Shown piece after piece: positions 19,574-31,557 of a stretch of DNA of 64,000 nucleotides. The DNA lies in NCBI GenBank assembly GCA_038277395.1, contig CM076194.1, forward strand, positions 177,280,467 to 177,344,466, read 5' to 3'. The notes below the pieces were generated by a model. It was not told the origin of the DNA and ran no database searches. It worked only from the letters and a program-made list of their open reading frames with translations. Position 1 is the first letter of the stretch. Each line of letters opens with the position of its first letter. Source of the stretch: Dryocosmus kuriphilus. Lineage: Eukaryota; Arthropoda; Insecta; Hymenoptera; Cynipidae. The position numbers were made by a program, and so were the translations under genes.

Positions 19574-20956
19574 TTAAATCAATTTTTGTACACTGCCACT
19601 GAGAGGTTGATATTGAATAAGACGATCGTGTATGATGAGGCAGTAGGCTGAAGTTTCAGCGGGAAAATTGTCTCCAGATTCAAATTCCAGACGAACGTCC
19701 ACTGAGGTCTGTTTGAGAAACTCATTTTGTTTTGAGCAATCGATAACAGCCAGAGGAGCGTGTTCTCTGAAATCGTTTTTCTTCAACATTGGTTCAGACT
19801 CTTTGCTATAGTATGCTGCCTGAAAATTTGCATACATCTCATACAGTAGTGCAAACTGATTGTGATTAATGTTCAGGTTCAGATTGCCGTACGGATAGTA
19901 CCGTGAATTGAGAAACACCTTGACATTGCTTAAATTGCAGTGGTCGAAACGATTAGCACATCTTGTTCGCCTATCCTTTCGCCCTGTCTGAAAACCCAAT
20001 ATAACGTAACGTGGTTTCTCCAATTGAGTTGACGTTTTCACAGTCCATATGTGCCTTGAGGTGGTGGGGAGCAGGGGGTACTCATACAATTCCCATGAGC
20101 GAAAAGTCATCGTGGTCAGAGGGTCCTTTTCAATAAAGTTTAGCAACTGTATCTTCTGCTGATCCGAAGCCATCACATACGGTATCATCCACTCCACTTT
20201 CTGAATCGAGATCCTAAATTGTTCTTCGTTTCCAGGATCTTGTCGTTGTTGAATGATGGCGTTCAAGTCACTGCGTGATCTTGTCAGGATAAGTTCATGC
20301 TTTGCATTTACAACAATTTTTGATAGTCTTCAGCGAATCCTAGGATCATACTGAGTGGTATAGTAACATCAAAATATCCCTCCTCATTGGTAAGATGTCC
20401 TGTACCTTCCGGGATGCCTAGCCATCCTGCATTCTCCATAAGATGACTTTGTCCAGGAGTGAGAGAGACGTAGCCTTTCATGGTGCTCGTGAGACCGACA
20501 TTTTTGCAACGATCAATCTCAATACCATTGAGTTCATAGCGAACTTCATCAAAAAGAAAGACGATTGCATTGTTCACTAAGTTTGTCGCAGTAACATTTC
20601 TGGCTACATCATCATCTCTAGTCAGTCTTCCGGACACGTGCAGTGAACTCTTACTGGGTAGTATACACAAATCTTGATGCTGGACAGTGATTCGAATTTC
20701 ATCACTGTTGTTGAATGACGATGAGGCATAAGGTTGATGTGCATGAATCTCATAGTGGGATATGGACTCGTCAAATGTCACTGGTGCTTGAATGTTTAAT
20801 ATTTCTTCCATTTTCTTTTTCTCTGTTGCAACAGCTGGAGATGATAAATATTTTCAATTTCTTTCTTTGACTTTGAGGCCTAGTTGTTTCAGAAGGAGCA
20901 CGTTCTGAGGTGTTAGCGCTTTGTGTGCTGACGGAGAACTGACCTGTGTCTGGCAT
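19574..20956 (-). pseudogene. Double-jelly-roll major capsid protein, frameshifted
   Basis: Read on the minus strand, the open parts are 20811-20308 and 20266-19574, joined by a one-base loss in an A-run near 20318. An N-terminal extension (Ser/Thr/Lys-rich) is readable from 20956 in another frame. Together they give about 410-460 residues, close to the size of insect double-jelly-roll proteins. Recognisable blocks are EIHAHQPYASSSFNNSDEI, the CKNVGLTSTMKGY turn after a beta-rich first barrel, then the second barrel with SWELYEYPLLPTTS, EKPRYVILGFQTGRK and YPYGNLNLNIN. The protein would build the capsid of a Polinton-like virus. The remaining frame is otherwise well kept, so the insertion may not be very old. 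Confidence 0.7.
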
Positions 20957-21001
20957 CTTGTCTCGCTTATATAGACTCCTTTTCGATTGTACACAATACC
21001 C

Positions 21002-21026
21002 ATTATTATTATTATTATTATTATTA
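21002..21026. repeat. (ATT)n microsatellite
   Basis: About eight ATT units at the 3' edge of the minor-capsid-like gene, in the gap before the capsid gene. Confidence 0.9.
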
Positions 21027-21720
21027 CGGTGATGATTTGACGTGTAGTCGTATTGTTATAATCTCTCCTCGAAAATTCACCAAGTCTCCATCTTGATCAA
21101 CAATGCGGAGCTGAATTTGATGTATTGTCTTCACGGCGATTGGCAGATAAATGACGTGTGACGGCACTTCCACAATCTTATATCCTGGTGGAACAACAGG
21201 AAAGAATTCGTGAAATCGTGTGCACTTTGCGCGCTCGTTGATGTAGGCTCCTGTTGTGACATTACACTCAACTCGTAGTGCGTTCACTTTGAGAATAGCC
21301 ACAGGTAGATCAGAAGTATGAGTCTTATTGGACACAAGAACACGAGGTGCGAAACCCAACAAACGTTCAATCGAAATCCACTGGTTGAAAGTCCACTTCA
21401 TGATCACACTTTATCTCACTGCGCAGTGTGTTATTATTTGGCTTGATGTTTATTGTAATGCCGTCACTCGCTAGAATCTTCTGAACATATCTCTCAAAAT
21501 GTCTTCAAAATCTCATAGCTGCCAGTGGTATGACAACTTTCCTTTGACCGACCTTGATTGTATTCTTTCCAGCGTCAACGTTAGGAATCGCATTGAATGT
21601 GAGCAATTCGACGAGACCAAGAGCGTAGTTCTTGTGTGGAGAGAGTTCTATCGGTGGGAAATACTCTGCCTCGAGCACAGAAGAGTTTTCCGTTATGGTG
21701 AGAGTAAATGATTCGTTCAT
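21024..21720 (-). pseudogene. Probable minor capsid protein of the Polinton-like element
   Basis: The minus-strand start is MNESFTLTI at 21720. The first ~72 codons are open to 21505, then shifts near 21490 and 21380 separate it from the second open part (21407-21024). Composition is beta-strand-rich with no membrane segment, and its place just upstream of the major capsid gene fits a penton-like minor capsid protein. I assign it by position and pairing with the capsid gene, not by a diagnostic motif. Immediately upstream the sequence turns into C/A-rich noise. A second degraded copy of this gene lies at 60436-61016. Confidence 0.5.
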
Positions 21721-21734
21721 GATGGTGTACTTCT

Positions 21735-22880
21735 CCAACCCCCACCCCCCACCCCCCCCCCACCCCCCCAAAAAACCCCACAAAAAACACACCCCCCACC
21801 CCCCACCCCCCAAAAAACCAAAAAAAAAGCCCCCAAAACCACAACCCCACCCCCCCCCCACCCCCCCCCACACCACCCCCCCAAACCCCCACCCTAAAAC
21901 CACCCCCCCAACAAAACCCCACCCCACCCAAACCCCCCCCCACCCCCCCACAACCCAAAAAACCCCCCAAACCCCCCCCCCCCCCACCACCCCAAACCCC
22001 CCCACAACCCCCACAGTGTGTGTGAACCCCCCAAACCCCCCACCACAATACACCACCCCAAACCCCCCCTCACCCCCCCAAACCCCCCCCTAAAAACCAA
22101 AATGTCACCCAAACCCCCCAAAAACCTACCCCCCCCCCCAACCACCCACCCCCTTGTTCCTACCCCCACCAAAACCTTTCACCTTTTTCAACAAATCCTT
22201 TATCCTTACCCACAACCCCAACAAAAGTTTTTTTTAACAACCTCTATTTATTTTTATTTTATTTTTTTTTTTACCAAAAAAATCCCCCCAAAAAAAAAAC
22301 GCCGTCTAAAACACAATCAACTTAGACATCCAGACACAACCGAAAACACACATTAATACAACCCCTACACCGCTCCCCAAAACATTTTAATTTTTTACGC
22401 CACTCCCTGCGTTGCTCGCACTTATTATATTATAACCCAAAAAAATTTTCACTTACATACTCCATCCCCCCTCCATTGTCGAGAACTATTATCGCCGCTT
22501 TTTATTCCAGATACCACTTCACCCCCCAACCACCCCACACGAACAATAATTTCCAACCCCAACCGAACACCCATTCTGACCCTTCTACGCCGACCAACCG
22601 AATAAGAAAGGTCAATTTTTTACCCGCACCCACGCCCACACCAAACCCACCCCCCCCCCACCACCCACCCACCCCACCCGCCAAACCCCTAATACCCCCC
22701 AAAAAACACCCCCCACAACACAACCACCCCACTCCTACCCCCAGGAATAACAATAACCTACCCTACAACCCAATTCACCGGTAATATCCCCCCATTAACT
22801 GACTTTGCCCATACAACCATTGCTTTCCGGACACGCTCCAAGCGATTCCCTACTATTTACACCCCAACAATACACTCCAA
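21735..22880. other. C/A-rich, nearly G-free low-complexity block
   Basis: The composition changes within a few bases at 21735 to long C and A runs, with G almost absent on the + strand. It starts a few bases upstream of a viral gene start, where ordinary sequence is expected. Long open frames here are artefacts of composition. Most likely poor consensus or base calling. Confidence 0.75.
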
Positions 22881-24975
22881 ATTTAGGCAACAGGCCGGCC
22901 CGTTTTTTTTTTTTTTCTTATTACCATCATTTTAAAATTACACCTAATTCTCACCCGCACTCTATAACCAACCCACTCTCCCTCCTCAGCACCACCCAAA
23001 CTATCACCTCTCCACCTCCCATTGAATATCCTTTGGGGAGGGCCCTCCGCCAAACTCTGATCCACTTCAACCTAAGAAACCTTAGACCTTTCCGTTTTTA
23101 TTATCAATATTCTCACTTTTCTCCGCTTTTTCTCCCCTCCTATTTTCCATCCTTCTCTCCTCTCCTCTGTCTTTCTTTTTTCCTTTTTTCCTTTTTTTCT
23201 TCCTATTTATTTTTTTTTTTTATTTTTTAACTTATTTCATACTATTTTTTTTTTTTTCCTTCGTTATTCTATTTCTTATCTTCCTTTTTTCTCCCTAGTT
23301 TATTTTTTTTATCTTATTTTCCGAATTTTATACATATTATACATGTTGGCACTTGTTCTGGTTTCTTTCCTTCATACTTTCTTTTTTTTTTTTTTTTGGT
23401 TTTTGTTGGTGGATTTTTTCTCTTATATCTCCGTTTTTACTTTTTATTCTCCCTCTTTTCATATTTTTCTTAATAAAAAATTCTAAATCATTTCTTTTCT
23501 TCCACACTCTTTTCTTTCTTTTTTTTTTTATTAACGCTTCCCCCTGATTCGGTTGTCTTTCATCCACCACAGACGGGGTAGCGATTCACTCACCAGCTGC
23601 TCACTAGTTTAATAAAATATCACTTTCTCCAATACCATCTAAATCTCTTCGAGTTCCCGCTTCTTGTTTTTTACTTTCTCTTTATAATTTTCCCCATATT
23701 CCTCGTTTCTTAGTCTATAATTAATTTTTTTTATTCGCTACTTTTATTAACCGATCTTCTGCTCACAGTACATTCATCACTGATACATAATCCCCTCGGT
23801 GGTCAGGCGAGATGGCGTCTTGTCGATCCTCGAGTCTCCATCTTTTCTTTATATTTTACATTTCTTTTCATTCTTTTCCACAATTAATACTCTCTACTCT
23901 TTCGGCCCTGGGTCTGCGACTCGAATATGCCAATATTACGGTATATATATTCTAATTTAAAATCGCTGATTTTATTTCGCCGAATAAATTTTTCCTTCTT
24001 TTCTCCATCTTTTATTTATATTTCTCTTCTTCTTCGACCCCCCGCCCAACTTCCCGCGGCTTTTCGACCGATTATAGTTATATCTTATGTGGCTCCGTCG
24101 CTTTCCGCTACTCCCTCGGCACTAGTGTCGGGGCCGGGCGGGCCGCCGGTCTTTGTTCGGGGGACCTATTTTACTCTTCCGCCCGTCGATACTAATCCTA
24201 CCAAACCAAATTTTATCTTATATTTCGCTATAAAATACAACATGTAAAACTCTTTTCTCTAACTCGACCGGTCTCGCGTTTCATAGTCACACTTACTAGA
24301 GATCTTTCTTTATTTCCAACTTAACCACCAATTTGTCCCATACCCCACCCAAACCCACTACAAAAATAATACTTTTGTATACATCGAAAAAAGCAACATT
24401 TATTTCGTTTTCCCCCCCTATAGATAAACACGATTTCTTAATTTTCAACTTTTTTCAATTACAACATTTTCAAACTTTTATTTATATTACGCCACCCCCC
24501 AACCCCATTATATTTTTTTCTTCACCACCACCTTTTTTTTCTGTAATTTGTTTCCTTATTGCTCACTGTTTTTATTTTTTTTTATGCCCTTTTCTTTTCT
24601 TTATCCCCCCCCCCCCCCCCCTCCCCCCCGCCCGCCTTTTTTTTTTATTTTCTTTTTCTTTTTTTTTCAACCCCCTATTTTCTTTTTTTCCCCTTCTTTT
24701 TCTTTTTGCCGCGCCCCACCATTTTTAAACCAGAGCTTCCCTTTTTTTCTCTTCTATATAACTTTGTTCCCCCCTTACCCCACCGTTTTTTTTTTTTTTT
24801 TTTTTTTATTTTCTTCCACCCTACTATAACCACCCACAACCCAAACACAAAAGCACATTTCTTTTTCCCCCCCCTTTTTTTTTTGCGTTTTTTTTTTTTT
24901 TTTTTTTTAACATCTGTTTTATTTTTAGCTCGTTTTTTTTCTTTTTTTTATATATTTTGTATTTCCTCTATTTCA
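22881..24975. other. T/C-rich low-complexity block
   Basis: Pyrimidine-dominated sequence with long T runs and several C runs (a long one near 24606-24627). No supported gene; the open frames are Phe/Leu/Pro/Ser-only translations. A short mixed-composition part lies around 24030-24200 without recognisable content. Confidence 0.7.
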
Positions 24976-25120
24976 TTCCCCGGACGGCCCGATAAGGGTG
25001 AAAGGACGACGAGGAACTAGCGGTCAGTCTGTGCCTGAGCCCCAGGACTGTCTTCATTGGTCCTACGGGTAGGGCCATACCGAAGGAGCTCGAGCCGATA
25101 TTCATTCGTGTATAATACTC
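24976..25120. other. Mixed-composition island, unidentified
   Basis: About 145 bases of balanced, GC-richer sequence (CCCCGGACGGCCCGATAAGG onward) between two pyrimidine-rich blocks. The texture resembles the GC-rich R1-like leader, but I cannot align it by eye to that region or to rRNA. Confidence 0.35.
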
Positions 25121-27240
25121 TAGCATTATTCAATCCCTTTACAAGTTTTCATTTTTTGTTGAGAGATTGATTAATCACTTACCACGCTTTTTTATTCGCG
25201 TTTTTTTGGCTTTTTTTACGTTATACGTGGAATGGAGTCTTAGTTTTTATTCTTATTTATTTTTTATAACATTTATATTATTCTATTATTCCCAACATAA
25301 CTATTTTATTCTATCTTAATTTCATCTAATATACATAATAACTCTATATACATACATCATAAATTATATATTACAACGATAAGATATTATCATCTTCTAT
25401 CACATATCAATATCTCAATTAATTAATTATTACTATTACCTCAATCTCAATCATATCTCAAAGCCACAAACCAATTAATCACCTTCCTCGAAAGAACACT
25501 ATCCAACACCACATCACACCACCTATATTACAATAATCGTCAATAACTACATAATATACATATATTCAAATGGGGGGTAATGGGGCCGCATATAAAAGCG
25601 CACCGACCCACAACTCTTTTTCCTTTCTTCTGGTCTGAAAAAATTGACATACCACCAGTCTCTCTTCTCTTTTTTCTCAAGAAAAATCCTCCTTCCCTAT
25701 TAATACTAGTGTAACCATAAACTCAATCTTAGCTCCTTAGCTTTCTCCTATCTCTACCACTGTTCTCCTCATCCTTTTCCTTATTTCGTCTACTATGCTC
25801 TATTCACACTGTCTAACCCCCCACCCCCTCGTTACTTAATCTTAAACACTTCCTCCAAAGCTCTATATTTTCTCTTTCTGGGCCGGTTATATCGTATATT
25901 TTTTATTCTCCTTTGTTTAAAATTACCACCTATCTCTGTGTATAGCTCGATTATATTCCTCCTGTCTTCGTTCTCGGCAGCCTTCTCTTCACTTTCGTGT
26001 TCTTGCTGCCTGTATTTTCTCTCCCTCTTCTATTTCTTAAGTTTTTCTTCTTTTACTTTACCGTTTTTTAGCGGTTTATGGCTTCAGTGTGACTACCCCC
26101 CCCGACGTCGCTGTTCCTTCCTACTTCTTTTCTTAGTACCTTCTCTTTTTCTCTCATCCGACTCCTCTCTTCACCACTAACTTCCTCTTCCCTTTAATCT
26201 AAATTCTTCTCTTATCACTATAATCTATCTTCCCTACATTCCTTACCTAATCTTCCACCGTTCTTCTCTTCTCCACTCCCTTCACCATTCTCCATCAACC
26301 CTCAAACAGCCCCTCTCTATCAAACATCGTCCAATATTTACCCACATCTAATCTCCCCGCTCTTTTATTCTCATTTCTATTTCCCTTTTTCTCAGTTCTT
26401 CTCTTCTACTCTCCGAGCCTCGTCGTCCTCCGATTAACGCGGTGTACTTCTCCTTTTTTCTCTTCTCCTTCTTCCTCTTCCCTTTTTCTCTTTTATCGTT
26501 TGTCCTCCCTCTCTTTCTCTTTGACTCCTCTTGTCCTAACGCCCTTCACAACTTTCCTATTCCCTCGCCTGTATATTATTCTTTTCCTTCTTTTTCTTGT
26601 TTCTCTTCTTGCCATCTTTGCATTTTCTCTTTCCTCTCTACTCTCTCTAACAAAACCATCACGTTATCTTTGTTCCTATTCCTTATCCTTTCTTCTTTAA
26701 CGTTCCCCTATTATGAATCATTAAGATGATTCCATACCATTCAGCTTTTTGCAAGTAACCCGTATTATTAAGATCACATCCGTAAGACATATGTTATCCA
26801 GGAAGATTCCTTTCTTTCAAACCGCTAACTTTCACTTTTGTTCTTTCTTTTTTTTTCCCCTTTTTTTTATTCTTCTTCTTTCTTATTATTTCTACGCTCT
26901 TCTATTCTTCTCTTCTTATTTCTAATTTTTTCTTCTTTCCCATTTTCGAGCTACCTTTTTTTTTTTTTTTCTTCCTTCTTAATATTTTTCTTTACTTCAT
27001 CTTCACTTTTCTTTTTTTTTTTTATCTTTCTATTTTCCTTTCCTTGTTTTATTTTTCTTTTTTTTCCTTTTTCTCTTTCACTAATAAATCTTTCTTCTCT
27101 TCTTTTTTCATTTTTTCTTTTCCTTTTTCTTTTCTATCTATTCTTGTTTTCTTGTCTCAATTTTCATTTCTCTTTTTTTTCTTTTTTTTTTTAATTTCTT
27201 TTTTTCTCCCTTAACTTTCGTTCAAAAGAAATTTTTTCCC
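25121..27240. other. T/C-rich block without a supported gene
   Basis: Mostly pyrimidine-rich, with an A/T/C-rich part at 25300-25560. Frames such as 26442-26729 and 26838-27194 are Phe/Ser/Leu translations of T/C runs, not genes. Confidence 0.65.
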
Positions 27241-29900
27241 TTGGTTTGGAGTGCTCTTTTTTTAATTTTTTCAATTTTCCCTCTAGCAAAACCCCTTTGC
27301 CCGTCCCCAAGTTACCCAAAAATGGTGTGTTTTCATTCCTTAAAATTGAAATTTTAAGACCCGTCCAAAGACCTTTTTTTGGGGGTTTTTCCCCTTATAA
27401 TTTTTTGGGTTTTAAAAAACCCCAAATGGGGGTGAGGGTCCTTCCCCCTTCTTTTCTTAAACCCCCAAAAATTTCCCTCTTTTTTAAAACTCGCCTCTTT
27501 TGTTTTAAAACCTGTGGTTTATTTTTTCCCTTTATAAAGGGTGAAACCCAAAATAGTTTTTTCTGGATTTTTTCCCCGTTTAAGGAAACTAATGGGAAAA
27601 TCCATCCATCGTTTTGAAGTTTAATTTTTTCCCTTTTTTCTTTTTTTTTCTCAATCCCACTAACCCCTCTCAAAATTTTTAGGCGCTCTCTTTTTTTGGG
27701 TTTAGGTGAAAGGCCCCCCGTAATTTTTTTTCCTCTTCTTTTAAGGGGAATTAAGAAAATTTTTTTTTCCTCAATTTTTTCCAAAACTTGGGAACGGAAA
27801 AAATGATTGGAAAAAACCCTCCCCTTTTGTTTTTTTAAAAATGGCACGTTTCTTATTTTTAGGGTTTTTAAGGGTGGGAATTTTGGGGCCCCCGAAGCAT
27901 GTTTCTTTTATTTTGATGTTCCCCATGTTTTTTCCTTTGATTGATGGTGAAGAAACGTATTTCCCGCCCAAAACAACGTTTTGTTTTTGGAAGTTTTTTA
28001 TTAGATCCCCCAGAATCATTTTTCTTCCCCCCCTTTTTTTAACCCTACCTCAGGTTTTCAAACAAACTTTTCATTATATTTAAATTTTTTTTTTTTTAAA
28101 ATTTTTGTTTGGGTTTCTTCCATTTTTTTAAAAATAGCAAAAAAGCCCTTTTTTCTTTTATTTATGAGGTTGTTTTTCCCAAGGAAAATTAAAAATTTCG
28201 CATCTCTAAAAGGCAAGAAGTCCCTTTTGGGATACTTTGCCCCTAAAATTTTTTTCGAGATTGAATTTGTCAATTAGATTTCACGTAGATTTTTTATTTT
28301 TTCCTCCCCCCTTTTTATCTAAAAAAAAAGCTACCCCAAAAACCACTTTTTTTTTTTAACGTTTTTCCCCCAAAACTTTGGGGGTTTTTTTCCCTTTCTT
28401 TCCAATACCCCTTAAAAAAGGGCACTTTTTTTTTTCCATTTCTTACTTTTCAGGGGTTTAAAACCAAGATTTTTTTAAAACAAAACCCCCCTTTTCCAAA
28501 CTTTTCCAATCCATATCATTTTTTTTTTTATTTCCCAAAAAAAAATAGGGCAAAAAAAACTTACGGAATTTTTTTTTTAAAAAAGTAAAGTCCTTTCTTG
28601 TCTTTAAATCACATTAAAAAAAGTTTAAAAAAAAAAGACACTTGGTTTTTTCAACCCATGAACTGCAGAGCAACTTTGCTTTAAAAACATTCCTTTTTAA
28701 CCCCCCAAATTTCCCTTTTTTAAAGTCCCTAAAACTTAAAAATTTATCAAAAGACTTTTTTCCCTGGCAAATCCTTTTTTCCTTTTTTCTTTAAATAATT
28801 TTTCTTAAATTCAAAAACACTAAAATTTTTTTAAAATTCAAAACTAATGAAAAGGCATAAACCCCCCCCATTTTGGGCCAAAAAAAATTTGCAATTTCAT
28901 TTCGCCTTTGTCTTTAGAAATTCCGGAAAAAAAGTTCCCCCCCAAAAAGCCACGGAAATTTAAATCCCCTAAATCGGGAAAAATTTTAAAGACAACGCTA
29001 ACTTGCGCTTTAAAAACCACACATTTGGGGGAAAAACTTCACCATTTCCAAAAAATTTTAATTTGCGAAAAAAGTTCAAAACCTTTTGAAATTGGGGGAA
29101 AAATTTCACCCTATTGAACTTCATCTCTTGGCAACGGTTTAAAATAATTCTAAAAATTCCCCGGGAAAAAGTTTAAATATTAAAATTGCCCTTTGAATTG
29201 TGAAAAACTAAACCATTTGGAAAATTTTCTCGGAAAAACTTACAATTCAAAATGATAAAAATTTTTAAAAATTGGCTTAAATTTTGAATTCGGGGGGAAA
29301 ATCTTCACTAAAAGCCTTTCTCTCTTGGGGAATTTGAATTAATTTAGAAACACGGGGAAAAACTTGGGAAATTTTTCAGAAAACTTTTATATTTTCTTTT
29401 TTGTGAAAATTGTTTTAAAAAAATAAATCAAAAATGGTTTTCTAAAATTAAATGGCGAAGGTTTAAATTTTGTATGGGGTAATTTTTTCCGGGAAAAATT
29501 TTACTTTAGAAATTCCTTTTTTGGGGTCCATCCAAAAAAAAAAATTAAACCGTTTTATTGAAAAAAGGGGGTTTAAAAATTTTTTTAAAATTACAAAAAA
29601 ATTGCTTTGTGCTTTTCAATTTTGGGTTTTGAAAGGGTTTAAGGGAAAATTATTTTAAAAAAAAAAATGCTTTTTTAACCAAAATACAAATTTTTAAATT
29701 GGAAAAATTTTTTTCCATTAAATTTTTTTAATTTCCGCTTTCTTCCCACAAAAATTTTAAAAATTTTTAGGAAATCCCGTTTTCCAAAAAAAACTTACAA
29801 AAAATTCCCTTTTAGATTTGGGGAATTTAAAAACCCTTTTTTTTTGGGATTTTATTGGCAAGCTTTTTTTTTGGGCGGGTTTAAAAATAAAAACCAAACC
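27241..29900. other. Homopolymer-inflated A/T-rich block
   Basis: Nearly every position lies in a run of 3-8 identical bases (TTTT, AAAA, CCCC, GGGG). This is typical of systematic homopolymer error. No domain is readable. The inverted hairpin repeat emerges abruptly from it at 29901. Confidence 0.7.
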
Positions 29901-30124
29901 CCTTACCGACTGATGGTAACAAACTGCCCCAGATTCTCCTTACCGAAAGATGGTAACAAACTGCCAGTTTCTAATGGATCCAGAAAACCCTACCTTACCG
30001 ACCGAGGGTAATACCGACTGTCGATACTTAGCATGGACACACACCACTGAGGGAGTAGTGGCGCCATCTGTCGGCGGCAGCGCAAAGCTTGTCGTGCTGC
30101 CGCCGGACGTGCACTGCTATACTA
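29901..30124 (-). repeat. Dispersed repeat copy B with GC hairpin
   Basis: Reverse-complement copy of 16211-16440, including the perfect hairpin arms (30072-30081 and 30096-30105), the CAGATGGCGCC sequence and parts of two CGGTAAGG tandem units. Its outer edge (30124) begins the same TAGTATAGCAGTG as copy A, so this base is probably the true element end. The inner side runs into noisy sequence. Confidence 0.85.
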
Positions 30125-30502
30125 CTTAGGAAAGCCAGAAACCTTCACCAAAATCTTCACAAAAGAAAATCTCTTTATCCAATATTTGACGTTCAACAGT
30201 CTCAACAAGACAACTTACGGCAAACCTACTGCCACTGAATCACCGGTCTATCTGTCTGACCAAGCATTCTTACACTGCTGTACGACAGGGACACCACTGG
30301 ACTTCGAATAAACATGGCCGGCAGACTGACGAAACCCCCCCTCTAAGAGAAATGCCCACGACCAAAGACCCACGACGAGAGATAACTACCACGTCCGACG
30401 AAATGGCGAAGCGACAACCACAACAGTAAGCGCTTTATAAAACATTGAAGAGAAAATTTGGCACCTACATCCATACATATGCTTCTATAACCATTACGTT
30501 AA
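30125..30502. other. Clean sequence without a recognised gene
   Basis: Balanced-composition sequence flanking the hairpin repeat. No open frame or motif of note. If copy B is an LTR start, this is either host flank or the internal end of a related element, but I see no polypurine tract beside it. Confidence 0.4.
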
Positions 30503-30615
30503 ACAAAAACCAATTTAAGACTATTAATATAAATATTATAATATTCTACTGTATTATATATATATACAGTACAATATTATAATATTTATATTAATATTCT
30601 TAAATTGGTTTTTGT
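30503..30615. repeat. Near-perfect AT-rich palindrome (MITE-like)
   Basis: Arms of about 50 bases, starting ACAAAAACCAATTTAAGA and ending in its complement, enclose a TATATATATA centre. One or two mismatches break the symmetry. It looks like a small foldback element or hairpin-forming MITE. The sequence can extrude as a cruciform. Confidence 0.75.
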
Positions 30616-30715
30616 ATGCATATTTTGTATGCATATGTATTTCATTTTGCATTCTATTTCAAAAATATATATATATACAGGGTGAGTCATTTTAATCTAA
30701 CCAGTCAATTATTTC

Positions 30716-31351
30716 GTTAACCATAAGGGTAGGAGAAAAATGTTTAGGACAAAAATTGTAGGTTACAGAAGGGGCCAACTGACGGTGACCTTGCCCCTGA
30801 CCTTGAGGTCAAGGATCAATGTCATTTGAAGGACTTCTTTCGTTTTTTGAATAGAAACCCCTATTTTTTACCTCAGATTCTGAAAGAGCGAGAAATTTTA
30901 CGCTGAGATATGTGCCCATGTTTAGAGGTAAAATTGACGCGTATGGGTCAAAATTCCTGCTAAAAGAGTCAGCATTGAAGTGGGAGAACCTGGGCCGGGG
31001 GTCGTTCTGTGAAAATAAACCTTTACAACATTTGTTAACCGTAAGGGTAGGAGAAAAATGTTTAGGACAAAAATTGTAGGTTACAGAGGGGGCCAACTGA
31101 TGGTGATCTTGCCCTTGAGCTTGAGGTCAAGGATCAATGTCATTTGAAGGTGATCTTTCGTTTTTTGAATAGAAACCCCTATTTTTTACTTCAGATTCTG
31201 AAAGAGCGAGAAATTTTACGTTGAGATATGTGCCCATGTTTAGAGGTAAAATTGACGCGTATGGGTCAAAATTCCTGCTAAAAGAGTCAGCATTGAGGTG
31301 GGAGAACCTGGGCCGGGGGTCGTTTTGTGAAAATAAACCTTTACAACATTT
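30716..31351 (+). repeat. 318-bp tandem duplication in the mariner leader
   Basis: Copy 1 is 30716-31033 and copy 2 is 31034-31351. They start GTTAACC(A/G)TAAGGGTAGG and differ at only a few positions. The duplicated sequence includes nuclear-receptor-like half sites. Confidence 0.95.
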
Positions 31352-31382
31352 GTTCGGTTTGTTGGAGGTTACATTTTTATGA

Positions 31383-31557
31383 CCTTGGATTTGACCTTCA
31401 CCCTTACGTTCAAGGTCATTTCAAGGTCAATTTTACGTCTTATTCATAATTCAAAAGAATACAGAATTTTTAAGAGTAATTCTGGTAAGAATCAACTGCT
31501 TCAGAACTTGTGAGCTTCTAATGACCTTGAACGTAAGGGTGAAGGTCAAATCCAAGG
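31383..31557. repeat. Perfect 38-bp inverted repeat
   Basis: Arms 31383-31420 and 31520-31557 are exact reverse complements over 38 bases (left arm begins CCTTGGATTTGACCTTCACC) with a 99-base spacer. The arms contain TCAAGGTCA-type half sites. Confidence 0.95.

Larger units (their letters stand above)
18951..21724 (-). mobile_element. Polinton-like (double-jelly-roll) viral element, fragment
   Basis: Three decayed minus-strand genes follow each other: minor-capsid-like, major-capsid-like and exonuclease-like. This gene set recurs in insect genomes as Polinton-like or adintovirus-like insertions. Protein-primed polymerase, integrase and packaging ATPase genes are not visible. The left edge is fused to the R1-like ORF1 near 18950; the right edge dissolves into C/A-rich noise at about 21735. 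Part of the same gene set recurs at 60436-61016. Confidence 0.6.

Noticed and set aside
21505..22056. 183-codon Gly/Trp-rich minus frame
   Set aside because: Only its last ~72 codons (minor-capsid start) are real; the Gly/Trp part is translated from the C-run block.
24333..27194. Several Phe/Ser/Pro-rich + frames
   Set aside because: Products of T/C-rich low-complexity sequence, no domains.
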